Assembly (NCBI GenBank): GCA_002385475.1
Contig: DGDO01000129.1
Span: 510-10,406, forward strand
DNA: 9,897 nt
Origin: Candidatus Sordicultor fermentans
GTDB taxonomy: Bacteria > Atribacterota > Atribacteria > Atribacterales > Caldatribacteriaceae
Reading direction: 5' to 3'
Below are positions 5,712 to 9,897 of this stretch, piece by piece; within the stretch, counting starts at the first letter, position 1; every line of letters begins with the position of its first letter. Position numbers and translations under genes: made by a program. The notes under the pieces are model-generated. The model saw only the letters and a list, made by a program, of their open reading frames with translations, was not told the DNA's origin and ran no database searches.

Positions 5712-6217
5712 TAACCTTGAATGATTTTCTCTCTCATCTTTTGACGATTTTGGAAAAGGAATTACGTTTGCAGACTGAGCTCTGGCAAGTAGCCGAAGAG
5801 AAGAGAGACTTACTTTTGAAAAACCAGCTGGAAGAGCTGGTTTTTCTTCTGGAGAAGGAAATGAATTTGGTTATCCAGGTACGGGACACAGAAAAGCAGT
5901 TAACCGATGTCTGGGAAAATATGGTGGAGAGATGTAACTTAGAGCCTGGAGAGCTGAACTTGGGTCGGATAATCGAGCTTTCTCCTCCTGATCTGGCCCT
6001 GAAATTTGGTGAGGTTCAGAGAGAATTGAAAAGAGTGGTAAGAGCATTACGAGAAGTTAATTCTCAGAATGCCATATTGATTGATGATACCTTGCGCTAT
6101 ATCGATGTAGTTTTTTCTCTTTTGATGGGAGAAGGGGAGAACAGTTTTTATTCTCCGCGAGGAAAAGAAAAACCAGCGAAGGAAAGTAAAGGAATTCTAA
6201 TCAACGGAGTAATATAA
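5708..6217 (+). CDS. flgN: FlgN-family export chaperone for FlgK and FlgL
   Basis: A 169-residue, mostly helical cytoplasmic protein of the FlgN family, which binds the C-termini of the junction proteins FlgK and FlgL and delivers them to the export apparatus. Residues 6-65 (LSHLLTILEKELRLQTELWQ and following, with EELVFLLEKEMNLVIQVRDTEKQL) form a long heptad-like coiled coil typical of the family. A second helix runs through REVNSQNAILIDDTLRYIDVVFSLL, followed by a polar tail ending ILINGVI. The identity also rests on position, directly between flgM and flgK. The start is TTG, with its stop-overlap to flgM and a G-rich site (5694-5699) 8 nt upstream. The coding sequence contains a terminator-like hairpin at 5818-5846. 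Confidence 0.87.
   Translation: MITLNDFLSHLLTILEKELRLQTELWQVAEEKRDLLLKNQLEELVFLLEKEMNLVIQVRDTEKQLTDVWENMVERCNLEPGELNLGRIIELSPPDLALKFGEVQRELKRVVRALREVNSQNAILIDDTLRYIDVVFSLLMGEGENSFYSPRGKEKPAKESKGILINGVI
5818..5850 (+). terminator. Terminator-like hairpin inside the flgN coding region
   Basis: GAAAAACCAGCT (5818-5829) and AGCTGGTTTTTC (5835-5846) are perfect reverse complements, giving a 12-bp stem with a 5-nt GGAAG loop. The 3' arm runs into TTTTTCTTCT. The core CCAGCT/AGCTGG followed by T5 has the shape of an intrinsic terminator, and the A5 on the other side would make it work in either direction. It lies about 110 nt into flgN (codons 37-47), where translating ribosomes would normally prevent folding. 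It may therefore act only if flgN translation is poor. Whether it terminates is not shown by the sequence. Confidence 0.45.
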
Positions 6218-6238
6218 TAAAGTAGAAGGGGATAAAAA

Positions 6239-7630
6239 ATGAGCAATGCTTTTTTTGGACTGGAAATAGCTAAGAGAGCTCTACAAGCCCAGCAAGTGGC
6301 TATGGATGTCACCGGACACAATATTGCCAATTCTAACACGGTAGGCTATACTCGCCAATCACCCAAATTTTCTCAGGAAACTGTTTCTTCAGGGGGTCTT
6401 TTTGTCCTTCCTCATTTACGCAATTTAGGTGCTGGAGTTTCAGTGAACGAGGTTCAGCGTCTGCGAGATAAGTTTATAGACTTACAGATTCGACAGGAAT
6501 CTCGCACTGCTTCTTATTGGAAAACTATAGATGAAGGCTTGGAGCAGATTGAGGTGATTTTTGGAGAACCGCAAGAAGGAGCTCTGTCGGAGATTTTTGA
6601 CCGCTTTTGGAATACCTGGCAAGAGCTGGCCAAATCTCCTGAATCGCAAGCTGCTCGAGCTTTGGTAGCAGAAACTGCTAATTTGTTGAGTACAGCTTTT
6701 AACCACACTCACAATCAATTTGTTGTTCAACAACAGCAACTCAATGAAAAAATAGCCATCAAAGTGGACGAAGTGAACAACTATGTTCAGCAGATTTATG
6801 ATTTAAACCAGCAAATTATGAAGCTGAGCTTAGGAGGAGGGAATGCCAACGATTACAAAGACCAGTTAGACCTTCTGGTGGATAAACTTTCTAATGTTTT
6901 AGACTTCCAAGTGAGTGAAAATTCCAATGGAACTTACAGTTTGATTCTCCAGGGTAGAATATTAGTGAGTGATAAGGAAAAGAGATTTTTAGAAGTAGAA
7001 GCTAATTCTACCACCGGTTTTTGGGAAGTTAAATTCCAAGGAGAAGAACAAATCAATTTAGATTATCAAAATGGAGAACTGAAAGCTCTTTTTTATCTCC
7101 GCGATGAAGTAGTAGAAGAATATAAGAAATATCTGAATGACCTGGCTGGGGGAATTATTAATGCGGTAAATACGGCACACAAGCAGGGTTATACTCTGGA
7201 AGATCCACCGGTAAAAGGAGGAGATTTTTTCGTTGGTCAAGATGCTGCCACCATTGCTCTTAACCCTTCCATTGACGTTGACCCCGGTAAAATTGCTGCC
7301 TCTTTGACCGGTGCTCCTGGAGATGGGGAAAATGCTCTGGCTGTTGCTCGCTTGCGAGATCAAGCTATAGTAGATAGCTCTACTCCAGATGACTACTATC
7401 GAGGAGTAGTTTCTCGATTGGGAGTAGAAAAGGCGGAATCCAGTCGTCTACTTACTAACCAGAATTTGCTGATAGATCAGTTAGATATGCGTAAAGAAGC
7501 GGTTTCAGGAGTTTCTTTAGATGAGGAGATGACCAATTTAATAAAATATCAGTATGCCTATCAGGCTGCATCTCTTTTGACTAGAACGGTGGACGAGATG
7601 CTTGACACCCTGGTGAACAGGATAAAATAA
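6239..7630 (+). CDS. flgK: Hook-filament junction protein FlgK (HAP1)
   Basis: A 463-residue first junction protein between hook and filament, exported with the help of FlgN. The N-terminal axial motif is FGLEIAKRALQAQQVAMDVT (6-25) and GHNIANSNTVGYTRQ (26-40). A conserved helical region at about 165-205 (KIAIKVDEVNNYVQQIYDLN, then QQIMKL) and NDYKDQLDLLVDKLS follow. The C-terminal axial region is GVSLDEEMTNLIKYQYAYQA followed by ASLLTRTVDEMLDTLVNRIK, almost identical to family consensus. The length is in the normal range for Bacillota FlgK. The start is fixed by AAGGGG (6226-6231), 7 nt before the ATG. Only 12 nt separate it from flgL, so FlgK and FlgL are probably made together from the sigma-28 message. 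Confidence 0.96.
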   Translation: MSNAFFGLEIAKRALQAQQVAMDVTGHNIANSNTVGYTRQSPKFSQETVSSGGLFVLPHLRNLGAGVSVNEVQRLRDKFIDLQIRQESRTASYWKTIDEGLEQIEVIFGEPQEGALSEIFDRFWNTWQELAKSPESQAARALVAETANLLSTAFNHTHNQFVVQQQQLNEKIAIKVDEVNNYVQQIYDLNQQIMKLSLGGGNANDYKDQLDLLVDKLSNVLDFQVSENSNGTYSLILQGRILVSDKEKRFLEVEANSTTGFWEVKFQGEEQINLDYQNGELKALFYLRDEVVEEYKKYLNDLAGGIINAVNTAHKQGYTLEDPPVKGGDFFVGQDAATIALNPSIDVDPGKIAASLTGAPGDGENALAVARLRDQAIVDSSTPDDYYRGVVSRLGVEKAESSRLLTNQNLLIDQLDMRKEAVSGVSLDEEMTNLIKYQYAYQAASLLTRTVDEMLDTLVNRIK

Positions 7631-7635
7631 GGAGG
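7631..7635 (+). promoter_or_regulatory. Ribosome binding site that places the flgL start at ATG 7643
   Basis: GGAGG at 7631-7635 is 7 nt before ATG 7643 and only 1 nt before the in-frame GTG at 7637. The ATG gives MRVTQKIL, the usual FlgL N-terminus. Confidence 0.75.
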
Positions 7636-7642
7636 AGTGAAA

Positions 7643-8818
7643 ATGCGAGTAACCCAGAAAATTCTTACCGATCGCTCTATGCAGAATCTGAATAATATTT
7701 TAAGCCGGGTGCTTCGCACTCAGGACATTCTCTCCTCAGGGAAAGAGATCCGCCGTCCTTCTGATGACCCAGTGCGTTTTAATCAGGTGTTGAGCTTGCG
7801 TACCTCTATTGAAAAACTGGATCAGTACACTTCTAACGTAGAAGATGGAATTAACTGGTTGAACCTGGTAGATGAAAGCTTGAGCTCCGTTTCCGGGGTA
7901 TTAGAAAAAGTCAGGACTCTGGTTTTACAGGGAGCTAATGGTACTTTAACTGCTGAAGACCGAGAAATGATAGCGACTGAAATAGAGGCATATTTAGAAG
8001 AATTGATAGGAACAGCTAATACTTCTTATGCAGGAAGGCATCTTTTCTCTGGTACGCAAACTCTTACTGTTCCTTTTTCTCGGGAAGGAGACATAATTAC
8101 CTACTATGGAGATAATAATTCCATTATATTAGAAATAGAAAATAATACCACTTTGGCTATCGGGTTTCCGGGAGATGATGTTTTCTTCCGGGGTTTTGAA
8201 GCTTCATCTAATGTAATAAATTCTATTAACATTGGCGATTCTTTTACTATCAATGGGGAAACATTTACCATAGATCTTACTATAACCAGTTTATCAGATT
8301 TGGTGAATAGTATTAATAATGACCCCAACTTAAAGTCTGAGGTTTATGCCCTCTCCGATGGAGACCGTCTTATTCTTCGCTCTCGCACCGCTGAGCCTCT
8401 AGTTTTAGCAGATGTTAATGGAACTCCTCTCGAGGATTGGGGGATGATTGATAGCGGTGTGGATATCTTGAATTCTCGAGAGGCTGAGGGAGTATTTAAG
8501 GTGGTGGAAGATATAATAAAAGACCTCCGAAATAATGAGGTATCCAAGCTTTCTGGAGAGGATCTGGGAAATCTGGATGAGGCTCTCGATAATTTGCTGG
8601 CTGTTCGCTCTCAGGTAGGAGCGCGCACTTTGCGCCTGGAAAACTCTCGAAATCGGTTTGAGGAATTCTCTGTTAATTTCAAAAAATTACTTTCTCTGAA
8701 TGAAGACATTGATGTGGCAGAAGTAGTGATGCAATTAAATGAGCACCAGAATGTCTATCAAATGGCTTTAGCTGCTACTGCTCGGGTGATTCAACCCACT
8801 CTTCTGGACTTTCTTTAA
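7643..8818 (+). CDS. flgL: Hook-filament junction protein FlgL (HAP3), enlarged
   Basis: A 391-residue second junction protein that joins FlgK to the flagellin filament. The flagellin-like N-terminus is MRVTQKILTDRSMQNLNNIL (1-20) with SSGKEIRRPSDDPVRFNQVL (31-50). The central GTANTSYAGRHLFSGTQT (123-140) is the standard FlgL motif. The C-terminus carries QVGARTLRLENSRNRFEEF (324-342) and ends QMALAATARVIQPTLLDFL. It is longer than the roughly 300 residues of Bacillus FlgL. The extra sequence is at about 190-275 and contains NIGDSFTINGETFTI (196-210) followed by TSLSDLVNSIN (215-225), which resembles the Flagellin_IN motif of flagellins and hook-associated proteins. The start is ATG 7643. Confidence 0.94.
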   Translation: MRVTQKILTDRSMQNLNNILSRVLRTQDILSSGKEIRRPSDDPVRFNQVLSLRTSIEKLDQYTSNVEDGINWLNLVDESLSSVSGVLEKVRTLVLQGANGTLTAEDREMIATEIEAYLEELIGTANTSYAGRHLFSGTQTLTVPFSREGDIITYYGDNNSIILEIENNTTLAIGFPGDDVFFRGFEASSNVINSINIGDSFTINGETFTIDLTITSLSDLVNSINNDPNLKSEVYALSDGDRLILRSRTAEPLVLADVNGTPLEDWGMIDSGVDILNSREAEGVFKVVEDIIKDLRNNEVSKLSGEDLGNLDEALDNLLAVRSQVGARTLRLENSRNRFEEFSVNFKKLLSLNEDIDVAEVVMQLNEHQNVYQMALAATARVIQPTLLDFL

Positions 8819-8831
8819 GAAGGAGAAAGAG

Positions 8832-9266
8832 ATGAAGATACCCACTCGTTATTTTGGTGAGATAGAAGTGGAAGAGGGCAAATTTATTCTTTTCCCCTGG
8901 GGATTGCCCGGTTTTGAGAATTTAAGGCAGTTCCTTCTTTTAGAAGAAGAGGGTTTTTTCTGGTTGCAGAGTGTGGAAGAAAGAGACGTAATTTTCGCTG
9001 TTTGTGACCCTTTTCTCTATTTTCCTGATTATGAGGTAGATATTCCTTCTTCGGAATGCCAGGCTTTAGGAATAATTAGCGAGGAAGAAGTTATAGTTCT
9101 GGCTATTATGAACATTCAATCGCCTCAAGATATCAAAGTTAATCTTTTGGCTCCAGTAATCATAAATTGTCGATTAAAGATGGGAAAGCAGATTGTTTTG
9201 GAAGATGAGCGATATAGTCTGCATCATCCCCTTTTTCCTGAGAAAGCTAGCTCTTCTGCAGGATAG
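8832..9266 (+). CDS. fliW: Flagellar assembly factor FliW
   Basis: A 144-residue FliW, which binds flagellin and, when free, binds and inhibits the translational repressor CsrA, so that flagellin is made only when it can be exported. Family motifs are KIPTRYFGEIEVEEGKFILF (2-21), GLPGF (24-28), FFWLQSVEE, VCDPFLYFPDYEVDIP (57-72) and the diagnostic NIQSPQDIKVNLLAPVIINC (94-113) with HHPL near the end. AAGGAG (8820-8825) is 6 nt before the ATG, and the gene starts 13 nt after flgL. In Bacillus and many Clostridia csrA follows at once or overlaps. Here it does not: a terminator-like structure and a decayed region follow. Confidence 0.95.
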   Translation: MKIPTRYFGEIEVEEGKFILFPWGLPGFENLRQFLLLEEEGFFWLQSVEERDVIFAVCDPFLYFPDYEVDIPSSECQALGIISEEEVIVLAIMNIQSPQDIKVNLLAPVIINCRLKMGKQIVLEDERYSLHHPLFPEKASSSAG

Positions 9267-9280
9267 GCTTTCTTTTTTTC
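9241..9280 (+). terminator. Probable intrinsic terminator at the end of fliW
   Basis: AGAAAGC (9241-9247, the last codons of fliW) pairs with GCTTTCT (9267-9273), followed by a run of seven T (9273-9279). An alternative with one bulged G pairs AGAAAG-CTA with TAG-CTTTCT for 9 bp. The loop is long (about 14-19 nt) and the stem is weak in GC, so efficiency may be modest. Its position just after the stop codon, before a region with no intact gene, supports it as the end of the flgM-fliW transcript. Confidence 0.45.
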
Positions 9281-9337
9281 CGGGCGTCTTTATGAGTCTT
9301 GCCTGCTCGTGTGGTGTGGAGAGGGGGGTCATGAGGG

Positions 9338-9393
9338 TTGTTTCCCAAAGTAGTTTTTGTCTTTTTCCCCAAGTTTGTCACTTTCTCTCAATT
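9338..9393 (+). repeat. Short array of TTTGTC/TTTCCCAA-type repeats, possible IS end
   Basis: Related units occur at 9338-9350 (TTGTTTCCCAAAG), 9356-9373 (TTTGTCTTTTTCCCCAAG) and 9374-9393 (TTTGTCACTTTCTCTCAATT), followed by ATTTTCACTC. Unit spacing is about 18 nt. Multiple short terminal repeats of this sort are known at ends of IS21-family elements, where the IstA transposase binds. That assignment is from general resemblance only; no transposase is visible. Confidence 0.35.
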
Positions 9394-9398
9394 TTCAC

Positions 9399-9690
9399 TC
9401 ATTCTGATGTCTCGAGCTCGGTAAGGTTATCAGCAGGAACATAAATAGCCTGAACAGAAGTGATAGAGCCGTTGGCGGTGGAGGTTATTCTTTCTTCCAC
9501 CGTTCCCACTTCCTCGGCTGATAGCCCATTGCTGAAGGGACTCTCCCCAGAATGGCAGGAACTTCTGCTCCCGCTTGCACATAACGAACGAAAAGCAAAA
9601 CATCCTGAAAAAGAGCATCACGGAAGAACTCTGCGATGGTAAGGGCAATGAGAGCTACCCAGAATCGGGATTCTGGCCAGATGAATAAGT
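9399..9690 (-). pseudogene. atpD: Decayed internal fragment of atpD (F1 ATP synthase beta subunit)
   Basis: On the reverse strand, two frames together rebuild an internal part of the F1 beta subunit, the catalytic ATP synthase subunit. Frame A (9667 down to 9515) reads [17 protein letters not shown], then QDVLLFV, then [15 protein letters not shown] and VPSAMGYQP. Frame B (9518 down to 9399) reads [20 protein letters not shown], then [16 protein letters not shown], and stops at TGA 9399-9401. The joined order is that of intact AtpD. Compared with the family, the residues DNI(Y/F) after LLFV are gone (about 12 nt), removing the Walker B aspartate. About 10 nt are missing at GYQP-TLA-EE, causing the frame change, and about 16 nt at GQMNEPPGAR, where only a GQN-P trace remains near 9678. 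There is no N-terminal P-loop and no C-terminus. The fragment cannot make a working protein. The identification is strong because [14 protein letters not shown] is near-diagnostic. Confidence 0.88.
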
Positions 9691-9852
9691 AGCAATATTC
9701 CTTTATATATACTTTACATTACAGAAGAGGAGTAGTTTTCAGCCGATACTTATGATACAAAATGTGTTTGGTAGAATAGAAATGCAGCACAGCGGAAGTT
9801 AAAAAGTACAGCAGGAAATAGAAACTCCATTGCCAGCACCCTTAAAATAAAC

Positions 9853-9885
9853 TACCCTTTTTAGATGCTGAACCTAAAGGGGGTA
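9853..9885 (+). promoter_or_regulatory. Hairpin in front of the possible start codon at 9894
   Basis: TACCCTTTTTAG (9853-9864) pairs with CTAAAGGGGGTA (9874-9885) over 12 consecutive positions, two of them G-U, with a 9-nt loop. The 3' arm holds AAAGGGGG (9876-9883), the best ribosome site for ATG 9894 (10-nt spacing). Folding would therefore hide it. No T-run follows on the + strand, so it is not a terminator for + transcripts. It is a candidate translational control element for the next gene. Confidence 0.5.
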
Positions 9886-9893
9886 AAGAAAGG

Positions 9894-9897
9894 ATGC
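9894..9897 (+). CDS. Possible first codon of a downstream gene (csrA or flagellin?)
   Basis: ATG at 9894-9896 is preceded by purine-rich AAAGGGGG (9876-9883) and AAAGG (9888-9892). Only one further base (C) is in the window. In the usual Bacillota order the next genes would be csrA (starting ML) or flagellin (often MR), and both are compatible with ATG-C. This is position-based inference and cannot be tested from the window. Confidence 0.25.

Larger units (their letters stand above)
9267..9897. other. 631-bp region without an intact gene, downstream of fliW
   Basis: No frame on either strand gives a convincing intact protein. Left to right it holds a T-tract (terminator), about 60 bp of nothing recognisable, a short repeat array (9338-9393), an antisense atpD remnant (9399-9690), about 160 bp with no recognised content and a hairpin before a possible start codon at 9894. 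Reading frames on the + strand here have no family features. The reverse strand from about 9832 to 9719 encodes a hydrophobic stretch without start codon or recognisable family. The look is of old, decaying sequence at a rearrangement point. Confidence 0.6.

Noticed and set aside
9193..9444. 83-residue + strand frame overlapping the end of fliW
   Set aside because: It is out of frame with fliW, has no ribosome site or family features, and runs into the antisense atpD remnant.
9430..9648. 72-residue minus-strand frame in the 3' region
   Set aside because: It is a shifted frame over the atpD pseudogene. The meaningful sequence is in the two other minus-strand frames.
9661..9674. Inverted repeat AGAATC-GG-GATTCT
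   Set aside because: A 6-bp arm with a 2-nt centre inside the degenerate atpD remnant, with no partner site; probably chance.
9706..9713. TATATA/TATACT as a vegetative -10 box
   Set aside because: No acceptable -35 sequence lies 16-18 nt upstream on either strand; the area is simply AT-rich.
9719..9832. Hydrophobic minus-strand frame ending in RLKTTPLL
   Set aside because: No start codon, no ribosome site and no family recognised. A GVSI match to the AtpD region upstream of the remnant is too short to extend the pseudogene.
1..9897. tRNA, rRNA, CRISPR arrays or intact mobile elements
   Set aside because: No cloverleaf, conserved rRNA segment, regular repeat-spacer array or transposase gene was seen in the window.

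Overview
The window holds one continuous block of late flagellar genes on the + strand, followed by about 630 bp without an intact gene. In order: the last 12 codons of an unidentified upstream gene, flgF, flgG (rod), flgA, flgH, flgI (P- and L-ring assembly), a single-domain flgJ, a YvyF-like zinc protein, flgM (anti-sigma-28), flgN (chaperone), flgK, flgL (hook-filament junction) and fliW (flagellin-binding antagonist of CsrA). Every intact gene reads in the same direction, and most gaps are short or overlapping.

Organism: the second half (YvyF-flgM-flgN-flgK-flgL-fliW) is the gene order of Bacillota such as Bacillus and Clostridia. The first half (flgF-flgG-flgA-flgH-flgI-flgJ) includes ring proteins normally found in bacteria with an outer membrane. 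This combination, the AGGAGGTGAT-type ribosome sites, the GTG/TTG starts and a moderate-to-low GC content (judged by eye) suggest a two-membrane or ancestrally two-membrane member of the Bacillota or a close relative. This is inference; no species is claimed.

Layout and control: flgF to flgI (37-4495) form one unit, with structured intergenic RNA before flgG and especially before flgA. A sigma-A-like promoter (TTGGCA-N17-TATATT) with a dyad in its spacer precedes flgJ. A near-perfect sigma-28 promoter (TAAA-N15-TCCGATAT) overlaps the stop codon of the YvyF-like gene and precedes flgM, so the anti-sigma factor, junction proteins, chaperone and fliW appear to be late, sigma-28-driven genes. A perfect 12-bp hairpin with a following T-tract lies inside flgN. 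A terminator-like structure follows fliW.

The 3' region (9267-9897) is the surprise. csrA, the usual partner immediately after fliW, is not there. The reverse strand instead carries a decayed internal fragment of atpD (F1 ATP synthase beta subunit), broken by several small deletions that include the Walker B aspartate. Next to it is a short array of TTTGTC-type repeats that may be an insertion-sequence end. The window closes with a 12-bp hairpin just before an ATG at 9894, possibly the first codon of csrA or a flagellin.
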